A stretch of 64,000 nt of DNA, from the NCBI GenBank assembly GCA_947396885.1, contig OX377204.1:93196728-93260727 (forward strand). Reading direction: 5' to 3'. The position numbers and the translations under genes are program-made. Every line of letters begins with the position of its first letter. The first letter of the stretch is position 1. This DNA is from Heligmosomoides polygyrus polygyrus (taxonomy: Eukaryota; Nematoda; Chromadorea; Rhabditida; Heligmosomidae). Below, one piece after another: positions 39,865 through 50,485 of the stretch. The notes beneath the pieces were generated by a model that was given only the letters and a program-made list of their open reading frames with translations, was not told the origin of the DNA and did not search any database.

Positions 39865-40031
39865 GGCCGAATTCGTCAACGACATACAGCAGTTTAACAG
39901 AGAAAATACAGCCAAAATCCCTGATCAAAGCGGCTTATCAAGCGATACGGTACAACATCCCGCCGCGCTATCAGGGATTACGGCTGTATTTTCTCTGTAA
40001 AACTGCTGTTAGTCGTTGATGAATCCGGCCC
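39865..40031. mobile_element. GGGCC(A)GATTCA MITE
   Basis: GGCCGAATTCGTCAACGAC to TTGATGAATCCGGCCC followed by CAG. Inner AAAGCGGCTTATCAAGCG. Confidence 0.7.
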
Positions 40032-40035
40032 CAGG

Positions 40036-40215
40036 GCGTCCACCAACAACCGAACTTTTCCGGAAAGCCCTGGACGAATTTTACGACGCCTTTCGTGTAC
40101 CTCTAGCGAGCAGGATCCATTGATGTACTCTGGCATGCGATAGGGATGAAAGAAACGTCAGCGGCATTCGCTACAGTAATTCAATGATCAACGAGACAAC
40201 AGGTGATAAAGTTGG
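40036..40215 (+). mobile_element. RTE-a fragment, distal part
   Basis: Begins GGCGTCCACCAACAACCG and matches the last third of the RTE-a tail, ending near AATTCAATGATCAACGAG. Partner of 39030-39240. Confidence 0.6.
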
Positions 40216-40543
40216 AGCTAAACGCATCTCGAATAATTCTGCGGACCAATGTAACTTTGTGAATGCACAGACGAGTTATCCTTTTTGACAGCGAATACTA
40301 TTTTACAGTGGGACTATTTTTGTTTAAACGAAGACCACAGACAGCTGAGCGACATACCGTAAGTTTCAAATTAAATATACCTAAAAATAGTTAAAAGGTT
40401 CGTTTTGCCACTACCTTCATACGAACCTTCATAATTTTAACCAAATTTTAAATGTGAATTAAATAAATTTCTATAAACATTAATAACAAAACAAACATAA
40501 TAGCAAATTGTGAAACGTAAAATATAAAACTAAACATAAAATA

Positions 40544-41806
40544 CAGGGTGTCTCAAAAAATGTATATACTGTTTGAAAGATGATAACATTGCAGTGAACG
40601 TACTGAAGAGGTTAGGAGCTCATATGAAAGATTAAGCAAATAGAAATTTTCTGACTTATGAGCGGTATGGAATGCGCCCTACACTCATCTGAAATTTTGC
40701 ATTTCACACTCGATTGATTGTGTTCCGCTTGAATACTTGTTATAATTTCTTCACAATGTGGCCGTATCGACTGATTTGTGCTTCTTTTAAGGTATAAAAC
40801 TTAAAAACACTAAGACTTGCGTAAAATGCAGAGTACCCTTAAAAATCCAGGCACTGTCTGGAAGGTTCTAACACGTTGGCGAAGCTTTTGCAGATGTTTG
40901 CTACTCTTATGAAAGCACAGGGTAAAAACATTCCTGTGGAGTGCAAATAGTCAAGATTGCACGATGCCCCGGCCTGAAACCTTGCATTTCAGATTCGATT
41001 GATTGTGCCTGGGCTGAATGCCTATTAAACTACTTACGACTTACGACTACTGTTACGACTTGGTCGGTTTAACCTGAGCTGTGCTTCTTTTAAGGGTTTC
41101 CGTCGCTCAGTAGCTGCGGTTATGCCGATTAACCTCGCCATTCAACTTGAATGTTGCTTCATCTATCCACAGAATCCGTCAAGGAAAATGGGGCTCCTGC
41201 TCACACCTAAGTTGTGCAAACTCGCATGCCATGTTTCGTTAACGTGATTTTCAAGTACTAAGCATTAAAAATAGCATAGCACAGATTAATCTGGCCAAGT
41301 GTAACAAGGTTATAACAAGCATTCAGCCCAGGCACAATCAATCGAGTCTGAAATACAAGCCTTCAGTCGGGGACATGGCGCAACCTTGACTATTTGTACG
41401 CCGCAGAAATCTCGTTACTCTGTGTTTTCAAATGCGTCTCAAACATCTTCAAAAGCTTCACTAGCAGCAATGTTAGAACCTTTCAAACCGTGTCTGCATT
41501 TTTTAGAATACCCTGTATTTTTAGCAAGCCGCAGTCTATTTTCAAGTTTTAAACCTTAAGAGAAGCTTGAATCAGTCGAAACTACCACTTTGTGAAGAAA
41601 TTATAACAAGTATTCAAGCGAAACACAATCAATCGACTATAAAATGCAGACTTTCCAACGAGTGCATGGCGCATTCCATACCGCTTATACGTCAGAAAAC
41701 TTCTATTTTCTTAAACTTTCATATGAGCTCTTAACTTCTTAAGCACCTTATTGTAAGCAATGTTATCACCATTCAAACAGTGTATACATTTTTTTGAGAC
41801 ACCCTG
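40544..41806. mobile_element. CAGGGTGTCTC long-inverted-repeat element, TA duplication
   Basis: CAGGGTGTCTCAAAAAAATG and its inverse, TA at both ends, 1263 bp. Inverted copies of GAAATTATAACAAGTATTCA, ATCAATCGA and AACGTGTCTGCAT occur several times inside, so it looks like two related elements nested or joined. No transposase frame. mariner-like by end and duplication. Confidence 0.75.
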
Positions 41807-42022
41807 TATAATACTAAAGTTTTGAAACATTTTACGTTAAAAAACATTAAAATTTTCAGAACTGAACTGAGTAACTTTGCATCAAAAGTTTCACAGCATC
41901 TTCCTCTTCAATGATAAGCCATCGAGAAGGTGTCATAACAAAAAAGGTCCGTTTGGAGATAAGTGGCGAAACAAACCACTTTGCAGAAAGTAAAATTTAT
42001 AATTTTATGTTTTTTTTTGCAT

Positions 42023-42262
42023 TCAGTTTTCTTTATTAAATAAATGATTATGCATCCTAGATAGAACACCTTCAGAAACCTTCAGAAATCCTAGATAGAG
42101 CACCCGAAAACCAGACTCCTGCTGAAGCACACCAGCCTTGTTGACGAAGCGCGCGCTGTTCAGTTGAAGGGAGAAGTCGGCGAAGAAAAATGACGCGTAC
42201 TTAATCTCAAACCCCAACACGAAAGCGATCCGAAAAAGCAAATGACGCCACAGCAGCGCCAT
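42023..42262 (-). CDS. Unassigned ORF, 79 codons
   Basis: Starts at an ATG in good context (CCGCTATGGCG): MALLWRHLLFRIAFVLGF, EIKYASFFFADFSLQLN, SARFVNKAGVLQQESGF. A hydrophobic N-terminus could be a signal anchor. It is outside recognised repeats except for CTAGATAGA duplications near 42060-42095. I do not recognise it; a donor after ESGFR (CGG/GTGCTC) is weak. It may be chance. Confidence 0.25.
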   Translation of the reverse strand: MALLWRHLLFRIAFVLGFEIKYASFFFADFSLQLNSARFVNKAGVLQQESGFRVLYLGFLKVSEGVLSRMHNHLFNKEN

Positions 42263-42375
42263 AGCGGGCAGGCCGGTTGCGACAACTCGCAGACAGCCGC
42301 CAAAAGGAACGGCGACATGTGTTCGTCTCGCTGGCTGAAGAGATGAAGTGGGGGCAGTGTTAATGCAGAACGGTT

Positions 42376-42690
42376 ATGCTGGGAACGTGTGTGTGTGTTG
42401 AGGAGTGTGTGGCCAGTGCGGAACAGACGGTGCTGCTTGAAACAGAGACCAAGCATGTGCGCCGAGTCGAGTCTCCTCCGTCAATAATATCGCCTGCCTC
42501 TTCGCCTTCAGCGTGCGAACCGACCGACCAACCGACCAACCGACCGACCGCTGCTGCTGCTGCTGCTGCTGCTGCTGTTACTCGCTCGCCGAACAGCAAA
42601 TCCAGCAGAGCTGAACACGTAGCGGCAACTTCTACGAGTGCATACCCAGACCGAGCGATCACAATGAGTTACGAGAAATGCAAGGAATGA
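42376..42690 (+). CDS. Unassigned ORF with poly-Ala run
   Basis: Reads MLGTCVCVEECVASAEQT, then PTDQPTNRPT and nine Ala encoded by a (GCT)n tract at 42551-42577, ending SYEKCKE. Low complexity and opposite-strand ORFs (Ser/Thr-rich) make coding doubtful; the microsatellite alone may explain it. Confidence 0.2.
   Translation: MLGTCVCVEECVASAEQTVLLETETKHVRRVESPPSIISPASSPSACEPTDQPTNRPTAAAAAAAAAVTRSPNSKSSRAEHVAATSTSAYPDRAITMSYEKCKE
42551..42577 (+). repeat. (CTG)n microsatellite
   Basis: Nine CTG/GCT units preceded by five CGACCGACCAAC-type units (42521-42550). Confidence 0.9.
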
Positions 42691-42796
42691 AGAAAGCGGT
42701 TATTCAAACTCTTCTCAATTGACCGTACATTCTGCTACTTGGGTGTATAGAGAAAGTACTGTGGTTGCACATTTGGTCCGACATGTAAGAGTTTTC

Positions 42797-43304
42797 GGAT
42801 CTATCCTAGTCCTGGGGCAACATAAGTAAAAAGTATTATATGTAACAAATCCACTTGAGTCTTACTGAGCAGAGACTCTACGGAACAACATGGGACCTAA
42901 ACAAAAAATTCACAAAGAAAAAACGAAAAAAAATTACATTTGTAGCGGTTGTAAGCAGGCAATGTGAGCAGGCAATGTAAGCAGGCCTCCTCACCATGTT
43001 AGATGCTGGTTATAACATGTCAGGCAGCGGTCAGCACGCGGCATGCGGCTTCATGCGCCCTCCCCACCATGTTAGATCCTGGTTATAACATGTCAGCCGG
43101 TGGTCAGCACGCGACATGCCTCTATTCCGTCGCTCTTTGCCCGCCGAGACGATTGCAAACCGCGGCGATTTTTTATTTTTGTTTGTTTGTTCGTTTTGGG
43201 TTGCTTTTAGGTTCCAACTCGTATTCTAGAAGCCGCTTGGTAAGTCTCAATTCATTTTGTTACCTACTTTTTAGTTAAGTGGCCCCCCGGACTGGGACAG
43301 ATCA
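42797..43304. mobile_element. GGATCTATCC long-palindrome element
   Basis: GGATCTATCCTAGTCCTGG to CCGGACTGGGACAGATC; flanks GAGTTTTC / GAATTTTC (7 of 8). Contains the two GTTATAACATGTCAG units. Confidence 0.8.
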
Positions 43305-43344
43305 GAATTTTCCTCACACGTCGACTGATTTTTCAATATTATTA

Positions 43345-44377
43345 GGTTGTCCCATAAGTCCCTGCCGTTTTTTTTCAACGATTCATTGCGGATTTCGCCG
43401 GCGGTCTCTTGCATAGCGCTACACAGCTTTCGAAAGAGAACGCTGCTCTATCAGAACATGTATTGCATTTCTTTTTTCATTCTGAATTTTGTCAACTTTT
43501 AGGTCGTTAAAGTGAGAACTGAAAAGTGGCTATCGCCGACAGTTTCTTCTCTCAGTTTAGGTTTGGAATTTTTTGCACAGGTTTTCATAGCGCTTTGAAG
43601 ACAATGTTCTGTACTACAAGCATACGCGTTGGCGCTATTTGCTCGTTTGTCCTTTATTGATTTTTAGGTCATCAAATTGGGACGTCCGACTTTTCCGCCC
43701 GAAATTTTACCGACAGCTCCTGCTCTCGGGTGGACTTTTTGCTTGGTGTTATAGTATGTGGTTCAAAAGAGGATATCTTGCTCAACAAGAATTTGTGTCG
43801 CGTTTATTGGCTCATGCTGATTTCTGTCGAATATCAACAACTGAACACGGAGAAGAGTTGTTGGTGAAGATGATTTTTCTCTTTTTGGCATTTTGTTGAT
43901 ATTCGACCGAGATCAGCATGAGCACATAAACGCGACACAAATTTTTATTGAGCTAGAAATCCTCTTCCGAACAACATATAACACCAAGCAAAAAAGTCCA
44001 CGCCAGAGCAGGAGCTGTCGGTAAAAATTCGGACGGAAAAATCGGACGTCCCAATTTGATGACCTAAAAATCAATAAAGAACAAATGAGCAAATAGCGCC
44101 AGCACGTATTCTTGTAGTGCAGAACATTGTCTTCCAAATGCTATGAAAAACTGCGCGAAAATTCCAAACCTAAGCGGAGAGAAGCACTGCGGAGATGGCC
44201 ACTTTTCACTTTAACGACCTAAAAATTGACAAAATTCAGGATGAAGAAAGAAATGCAATACATGTTCTGATAGAGCAAATCATTCGCTTTCGAAAGCTGC
44301 ATAGCGCTATGCAAGAAACCGCCGGCAAAATCCGCAATGAATCGTTGAAAAAAATGGCGGGGACTTATGGGACAACC
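43345..44377. mobile_element. mariner-like foldback (GGTTGTCCCATAAGTC), copy 1
   Basis: GGTTGTCCCATAAGTC and inverse, TA on both sides, 1033 bp, with inverted arms over most of its length. The right arm carries a 61-codon frame (MATFHFNDLKIDKIQDEE, NAIHVLIEQIIRF, SAMQETAGKIRNES) that recurs, slightly changed, in copy 2 at 61650-62694. No transposase. Confidence 0.85.
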
Positions 44378-44386
44378 TAATACCTT

Positions 44387-44880
44387 ATGGAGCTCGAGCA
44401 GCCTTACGTAGTTATGGCCTGGATCACCTTGTTAAAATGGTGGAAATCCCGCCACCCAACCTATGGCAACGGCTGGTGCCCAGTCGATTATAGACCGTGT
44501 ACGCGTCGCGCCAAACTGTTCAGTTTGTCCATCTGGGCGAGACGGAGGCTGTATGACCTTCTGTGTAATCTACCTCGTCGCAAGTGTGCTCTATGGGGCC
44601 GAGTACATAGGACAAACACGGCGACCTCTGTGTCCGAGAGTTAAGGAACACCTAGATGGACTCGGGAGGTCAGAAATAGCGACCCCACTTGGAGTGCACA
44701 GGATGGTGGGTCATTACGGAAATGTTTGCAGTCTCGATAAAGACACTGGCACGAGAACCTAAGATTTCGGCACGTAAGGCTTTAGAGGTGCTTTGAACCA
44801 CTGCGAAATGCCTGGCCATTATCAATGGGCTATCTCCGTTCCTCGACCTTTGCAGACTCTGACTCCAACGTCTTCAAATC
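44387..44880 (+). pseudogene. Penelope-like element, GIY-YIG endonuclease fragment
   Basis: The plus frame at 44463-44762 reads CVIYLVASVLYGAEYIGQ, TRRPLCPRVKEHLDGL and TPLGVHRMVGHYG, the GIY-YIG nuclease that ends Penelope-like reverse transcriptases (usual form YIGETGRPL..R..EH). After a frameshift REPKISARKALEVL and CLAIINGLSPFLDLC follow, as in the typical C-terminus. The reverse transcriptase part is missing. Confidence 0.75.
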
Positions 44881-45111
44881 ATTATCATTCTTAAAGTCGG
44901 GAAGACCTCTCGACCGGTCGTCAGACTACCCACTGCACGTTGCGCGAGGAGGTAGCCTACCATTAGGTGCTTTCTATCCCATTAGGTATACATTTCTTGT
45001 ATATACGTGCCCCACCCCACCGCATTTCTTAATGATTGTCACCTTTGCCTTGCCGTGTAGCCTGAAAAGGCAGTTTGGACCGGTTGAGTCATCTCGGCCC
45101 TTGATTTTCAC

Positions 45112-45140
45112 GCTCTGACGAAGGTGAAAAGCCGAAACAT
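45112..45140 (+). ncRNA. Possible hammerhead ribozyme core of the Penelope-like element
   Basis: CTGACGA at 45115-45121, a GG...CC stem and CGAAAC at 45133-45138 have the order of a hammerhead core, and Penelope-like elements are known to carry such motifs near their ends. Stems I and III could not be confirmed by eye, so this is tentative. Confidence 0.35.
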
Positions 45141-45197
45141 TAGCCGAATAAAGCATCACTGCCTTGGATTTGGCCAGAATCAAACCACCATAAGGGT

Positions 45198-45278
45198 TCT
45201 CCACCCGTTTGAAGTCTGACTTACAAGAGACAGAATAATCTCTTCGAAGTCCGACTTCAAACGGGTGAGGCACTTGGT
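45198..45278. repeat. Hairpin CACCCGTTTGAAGTCTGAC
   Basis: CACCCGTTTGAAGTCTGACT pairs with AGTCCGACTTCAAACGGGTG around a 30-bp loop, just downstream of the Penelope-like fragment. Confidence 0.6.
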
Positions 45279-45326
45279 TGAACTGAAAATCAAGACGTCT
45301 TATTCGTTCTTACTGCTTAACTACAG

Positions 45327-45633
45327 ATAGTGGCTATCCAGATAGCGATAGATCGCTGCGCCTCAGAAAATTCAGCTAATCGTCAGGCCGAAGCAAACAT
45401 CTACAAAAAGACATGTGTTTGGAACAATATTAGTTACAACACCAAGAATTACCCATGCTGCGGCTACAAGGAAAGAGAGCAGTTTGGACTCCTTGTAAAA
45501 GACGCGTTGCGATACGACGAAGCTACCCTAATTGGGAGAAGGACTAGACAGTTATGGCTCACCACCTCCTCGCTTGATGAATCTGACGAGGGCCTACTGC
45601 TCCGTGATGTGATCGCTCTCGGGAAATTCAGAT
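45327..45633 (+). CDS. Unassigned exon-like reading frame
   Basis: Bounded by a good acceptor (TTACTGCTTAACTACAG) and a consensus donor (TTCAGAT/GTAAGT), open in one frame for 102 codons: IVAIQIAIDRCASENSAN, EANIYKKTCVWNNISYN, YPCCGYKEREQFGLLVK, DALRYDEATLIGRRTRQ, ESDEGLLLRDVIALGKF. Composition looks like a folded protein and no repeat overlaps it. If unspliced the frame runs on to a TAG at 45695. I do not recognise the family and found no partner exons, so it may be an exon of an unseen gene or a remnant of the neighbouring retroelement. Confidence 0.4.
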
Positions 45634-45772
45634 GTAAGTGGTACTGGAACAAGTGCCCAATCGACGCTTTGAAGTACCCAATCCAACCCGAATAGCATAG
45701 ATCCGATCAGGCCCTATGTGTCCTTTCCCACTGAACATATTCAGTTACTAAATAGTTGTCTGGACTACGTGG

Positions 45773-46048
45773 GCAAGTGGTAGCGCAGTCGGACGAGGGG
45801 CCGGCTGTCGCGTGCATGCGATTCCAGGTTCCTGGTTCGGATTTCCCGCCCAGGCCAACCGCTCCATCCACCCCTGCGGGATCTGTGAATTGGTACTAGA
45901 CTTGTTTGGGAAGGATAAAGCGTTGACATGTGTCGGCTGGCCACTGCAAGTCATTGTATGGCCACATACGCATTCAACTCGCCTCCACGACATCCCGTAG
46001 AAGTAGTGCATTCCAAAAAGTGATTGGCAACGCCACCCTTTGTCGTCT
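45773..46048 (+). mobile_element. SINE-1 copy
   Basis: Plus-strand copy, head GGTAGCGCAGTCGGACGAG, B box GGTTCGGATTTCCC; lacks about 10 bp of the body and ends at a short tail. Confidence 0.8.
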
Positions 46049-46049
46049 A

Positions 46050-46236
46050 TTTAGCCATACAATGACTTGCAGTGGCTAGTCGATGAACAAGTCAGGGCTT
46101 TATCCTTCCCAGACTATTCTGGTACCCATTCACCGATGGAAGGCTGGGCAGGAAATCCGAACCAGGAACCTGGCATCGGTTGCACGCGACAGCTGACACC
46201 CACCTCCCACTGTGATATACGCGCCCAGGAAGTATT
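46050..46236 (-). mobile_element. SINE-1 fragment, inverted neighbour
   Basis: Minus-strand head and middle (GCCATACAATGACTTGC to GATATACGCGCCC), directly next to the plus-strand copy at 45773, so the pair forms an inverted repeat. Confidence 0.75.
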
Positions 46237-46829
46237 AGTGTAGACCGAAGTACGCTGGTAATTGCTGCTAGAGAAAAACACACCAGAAAACTGGATATGG
46301 CCCTGTGTCTCGTCACTTCGGCCGCTTGCAGCCCCGTTACACAGCGATATCAATTTGCAGCTTCAACCCTGATCTTCGACATCTACTTATAGACAGCATC
46401 AATCTGTCGACCTAGTTCTTATGCCGTTCAATGAGCGATATGTCTGAGCTGCACTACAGAAAAAAGCCAAAGCCTAGAAAACAGCTGTTACACTTTAAGG
46501 ATAAATATCGGTTGGTGATCGCTGGTATTAAAAACCTCACTGCGCAAGGTTCCTGCAGTGTGGTGTGGAAGGCCCACGCACTTTACAGTTTCCACGGAGT
46601 AAAGACACAAAAACGTCACCAGTTTCGTGCAGAGATCAGTCAAAATGCTTCGGATGCAAAAGAAGTCCGGGTGCAAGCCTAGAGCGGGACGTCCAATTCC
46701 CTTCTCACTCACCAAACTCACTTTGTATGATCGAAAAAATGAATACAGAATTTGAGCACGGATGCATATAGGCACACCACGATAGACCCAAACTTTCAGT
46801 TTTCCGTCGGCATAACAACCCAGAGTGCG

Positions 46830-47112
46830 CGTCATAGCGCAGTCGGATGAGGCGCTGGTTGTCGCGTGCACCTGATTTCAGGTTCTTGGTTCGGATTCCC
46901 GCCCAGGCCAACCAAGCCTTCCAACCCTCCTAGGTAGGTGAATTGGCACCAAACATGAGCGGAAAGGATGGAGTGCTGAGTTCTCCATTACCTGACCACC
47001 GCAAGTCACCTCATACGCCAAAAACGCATTCAAATTGTTACCAGGATATCCCGCAGAGGTGGAATGCGTGGCGGTCCCAGGAAGGGGTTGGATACCACCT
47101 TCCTTTACTGTC
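46830..47112 (+). mobile_element. SINE-1 copy, diverged
   Basis: Head GCGTCATAGCGCAGTCGG, B box GGTTCGGATTCCC, end GATACCACCTTCCTTTAC. Confidence 0.75.
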
Positions 47113-47159
47113 AACCCTTTATGGCCACGGTCATTTAGTTTACAAAAAAAAATTGGGGT

Positions 47160-47345
47160 ACATGTTGCGAAGGTGAGCAGCATTGGTAGGTGGGAGCCCG
47201 CCAGCCAATAAGAACCAAACAGAGCGCAGCCCGAACACGTGCCAACCCATCAGGGTACCGACTAAATACGCCCTCTCTGAATAACACGCCCATTGAATGC
47301 GGTCTGATTGGATGGGGCGTTCCTATCTCCCAATGCCGCCCGTTC
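47160..47345. repeat. Short inverted-repeat element (TTGGTAGGTGGGAG family)
   Basis: GAGCAGCATTGGTAGGTGGG to CTATCTCCCAATGCCGC. The best match to 6150-6345. Confidence 0.6.
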
Positions 47346-47359
47346 TCGCGACATTTACC

Positions 47360-47456
47360 GCCAAATACGTCTTCAAATCGCCTCCACATCCCGTAGAAGT
47401 AGAATGCGTGGTGCATCCCAAAAGGGATTGACTAACACCGTCACTTATCCTTCTAT
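47360..47456 (+). mobile_element. SINE-1 3' fragment
   Basis: CAAATACGTCTTCAAATCGC to CCGTCACTTATCC; the head was replaced by the preceding repeat. Confidence 0.7.
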
Positions 47457-47867
47457 CCTATATGACAAGGCGGCTTTTAGCGACATACGGAAACGTGAGC
47501 GTACAAGGAATTTCAGAATGAAGCCCATCTGATGTCTGATGCCCTTAAACCTCGTCAGCGAAGGACAGCATAGAGCCAAGCCAATGCTCTTACGTTAGCC
47601 ACGAACAAGTCCTCTCAAAAACTGTCTCACCATCAGCACTAGCGACTAGCGGCACGTAGAGTACCTAAACCCCTATAAGAGATCTAGAAGGGGCCAAAGC
47701 CGACGACGACGACCACTTCACTATAGATGTACGCTGCTCTACGTAGGCACTTTCCTATCCAAGAAGTGAGAAGAAGCTGCGTACAGTTGCAAACCCTGGG
47801 AAATTCTAGACTAATCTCACTCGATAAGTGGTAAAGCATCATCATGCAGATTCAGGAAATTTCGGAG
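47457..47867. other. No feature assigned
   Basis: Sequence between SINE copies without a recognised element or ORF. Confidence 0.3.
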
Positions 47868-48165
47868 GAAGGATACATAAGGATAAAAGACGGCATCACT
47901 CAATCCCTTTTGGGATGCGCCACGCATTATACTTTTGCGGAATGTTGTGGAGGCGATTTGAATGCATGTTTTGCCATGCAATGACTTGCGGTGGTCAGCT
48001 AATGGACAAGTCAGCGTTTCATCCCTCCCACAAGTCTGCTACCAATTCAGCTACCCTGGAAGGATAAAAAGCTTGGTTGGCCTGGGTTGGAAATTCGAAC
48101 CAGGAACCTGGTATTGCGTCCACGCAACAGCCGGCACCTCTTCCGACTGCGCTACACGCGCACGG
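47868..48165 (-). mobile_element. SINE-1 copy
   Basis: Minus-strand full-length copy (AAGGATAAAAGACGGC at left, GCTACACGCGCAC at right). Confidence 0.8.
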
Positions 48166-48507
48166 AAGAAGGATACTGAGACAAAACATCATTCGGATAT
48201 GGTCCCAGTCGTGGGGGGGGGAACCTTAGGATGACTGCACTATCACTCCACTCCGCCACCTCACTTGAATTTGTACAAGAGCCGTCAGTATCATAGAGGT
48301 GAAGCTGTGCGACAATTTCTAAGAAGGGAATTGTGAGTACAAAGACCATGTGCCTCCGCCGACTAGGATAGATCCCATCATTCTTTATCGGGCAAAGTGA
48401 GACATCGGTGTAGAAAGTGCAACTTTTTCCACATATGCAGGTGACCCCCTCAAATTGAAAGGCGCGTTTGAGTCATGCTATGAATGCATTTTGAATGATT
48501 ACTGTGA

Positions 48508-48822
48508 CTTCGGCGCGTGGAGCGCAGTCGGAGGAGGCGCCGGCTGTCGCCTGACCCGATACCAGGTTCCTCGTTCGGATTTCCCGTCCAGGCCTCCGAG
48601 CCTTTCACCCCTCCCCCCCCCCCCCCCCGGGGTCGGCGAATTGTCACCAGACTTGTCTGGGAAGGGTAAAGCGCTGACTTGTTCACCGGCTGGCCACCGC
48701 AAGTCATTGTATGGCCAAATACACATTCAACTCGCTTCCACGACATCTCGTAAAAGTAGAATGCGTGGCGCATCCCAAAAGGGATTGAATAACGCCGTCC
48801 TCTATCCTTTGCCCTTATACAG
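48508..48822 (+). mobile_element. SINE-1 copy with poly-C expansion
   Basis: Head GGCGCGTGGAGCGCAGTCG; at the normal CATCCC(T)CCGGGG site there is a C tract of about 16. The tail GCCGTCCTCTATCC is intact. Confidence 0.8.
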
Positions 48823-48920
48823 TGACTTCCACAGGTCGCCCAAATTGTATCCGCCAAGGCCCCTCCCTGCCAAGATACCCTACTGCGCTCCGTAGGCTCA
48901 GCTGGGCCGTGATTAAGGGA

Positions 48921-49196
48921 GGAGGATAGAGGACGGCGTCAATCAACTCCTGTTTGCGATGCACCACTCACTCTGCTTCTGCGGGATATCGTGGAGGTAA
49001 TCTGGGGCCAGACCCGTCAACCACTTACCACCCTTTAACGGCGAAAATACCGCCACCCTCATGATATGGCATTCATCAGCATCAGGCTTGGCGGTATTTT
49101 CACCGTTAGAGAGCAGTAAGCGGTAGATGAATCTGACCCTTGAGTGCATATTTGGCTCTACGGGAACTTGCCGTGGCGAGCTGATGAACTTATCAG
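48921..49196 (-). mobile_element. SINE-1 fragment split by a GATTCA MITE
   Basis: Minus-strand tail part up to 49001, then the MITE 49005-49139, then the SINE resumes (GTGCATATTTGGCTCTAC to GATGAACTTATCAG). Confidence 0.7.
49005..49139. mobile_element. GGGCC(A)GATTCA MITE nested in a SINE
   Basis: GGGCCAGACCCGTCAACC to GATGAATCTGACCC; flanks CTG and TTG. Confidence 0.7.
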
Positions 49197-49549
49197 TCTC
49201 CACGTTCACTCATCTTGAGATATCGGCATCGCTATCAACTGTGATGTTTCTGCTTCTGCGCCAGCGAGGTTGGTAGGTGGAAACGTTTACTCTAGGCTGA
49301 CTTTTGACCGGTTCGTGGTCTTCAGAGGCAGACCTTCCATCACTGAGTGTAGCAGTGTCGCTACAACTCGTTAGCAGACCAGCGACGAATTTCGCTACAC
49401 TCTTTGATGGAAGGCCGTGCCTCTGAAGACGACGAAACGGTCGAATGTTAGGTCTAGAATAAACATTTCCACTTACCAACATTGCTGGCACAGAAGCAGA
49501 AACATCACAGGCGATAACGATGCCGAGGTTTCAAGATGGAGAACACGGA
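49197..49549. repeat. Inverted repeat CTGGCGCAGAAGCAG
   Basis: Sequence at 49225-49350 (ACTGTGATGTTTCTGCTTCTG ... GAGGCAGACCTTCCATC type) is repeated inverted at 49395-49520. It lies between two SINE fragments, each interrupted by the same MITE family. The minus-strand ORF across it is not recognised. Confidence 0.5.
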
Positions 49550-49870
49550 AACTGAGAAGTTTATCAGCGCTCCACCGCAAGTTCCCGTATGAGCAGAATA
49601 CGCATTCAGGGGCCGGATTCATCAACGACTTACAGATATTTGACATAGAAGTTACAGCAGAAAATCCTGATAGCGCCAACATCTCACCATATCGGTTGTT
49701 GATAAGTAGTGTTAATTCACGCTTTTTTCCGGAGTTTCCGCTGTAATTTCTCTGTCAAATCTCTGTAAGTCGTTGATGAAACCGACCCCAGATTGACTCC
49801 ACGATGTCCCGCAGAAGCAGAATACGTGGTGAATTGCAAACGGGAATTGATTAGCGCCGTCCTTTCCTTT
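49550..49870 (+). mobile_element. SINE-1 fragment split by a GATTCA MITE
   Basis: Plus-strand GCTCCACCGCAAGTTCCCG, then the MITE 49610-49788, then GACTCCACG...GCGCCGTCCTTTCC. It mirrors the fragment at 48921-49196. Confidence 0.75.
49610..49788. mobile_element. GGGCC(A)GATTCA MITE nested in a SINE, CAG duplication
   Basis: GGGCCGGATTCATCAACG to TTGATGAAACCGACCC; CAG exactly on both sides (49607-49609, 49789-49791). Confidence 0.85.
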
Positions 49871-49914
49871 ATCACCGTTCTTGCTCGCAGCCCAGCTGAC
49901 CATTCGAAGCGCAG

Positions 49915-50065
49915 CAGGTTACCCTGGCATGTCTGTGAAGGATGAAACACTGACAATTCTGGTAACAATTTAAAGACGCCGGAAGGCCTGGTTGGCCTGG
50001 GCGAGAGATTCGAACCCGGAATCGCGTGCACGCGACAGCCGGCGCATCCGACTGCGCCACCGCGC
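49915..50065 (-). mobile_element. SINE-1 head fragment
   Basis: Minus strand: A box at the right (GCGCAGTCGGATGCGCC read inverted) and B box GGGTTCGAATCTC, closer to a true tRNA B box than in other copies. Confidence 0.75.
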
Positions 50066-50220
50066 ATCTGGAGCGAAGAATTAACTTCGCACCTCTTATT
50101 GACTGCGCTCATACGACACACCAACCTTGACAAACAAATACACGAACAAGTAAGACATCAAGATAGCACTCTGCCAACAACAGATCGATAAACAAACAAA
50201 CACAGCTGTATTCACAAAAC

Positions 50221-50226
50221 TTTATT
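50221..50226 (-). promoter_or_regulatory. AATAAA, candidate poly(A) signal for the CHRAC1-like gene
   Basis: Read on the minus strand, TTTCAATAAAGTTTTGTG lies 1.1 kb downstream of the stop at 51331. If it is used, the foldback 50486-51276 would be inside the 3' UTR. A nearer signal was not seen. Confidence 0.3.
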
Positions 50227-50485
50227 GAAATGTACACCGGCTAAGCGAGCTGTCTCAGAGAAAAGAGCATTAGTTCGCATCTTAAGCGGAGTTCGGAGGT
50301 ACTAGGCGAACAGCGACAATGGCCAGTGTCTATTCTAGGCACCGTTAAATTAATCAGAATCGGCACTTGTGCGCACTTCGGAAATTATCTCCAGCATCGA
50401 GGAAATTACATTCCATCTCAGGTTTGGAATTCGCACCACCACGAAACCATGACGAGAATCGCCCAAAAAAAACGTGCAACTGACA

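Noticed and set aside
48455..48895. 146-codon plus ORF with a Pro-rich run
   Set aside because: It is a SINE-1 copy whose poly-C expansion encodes the prolines.
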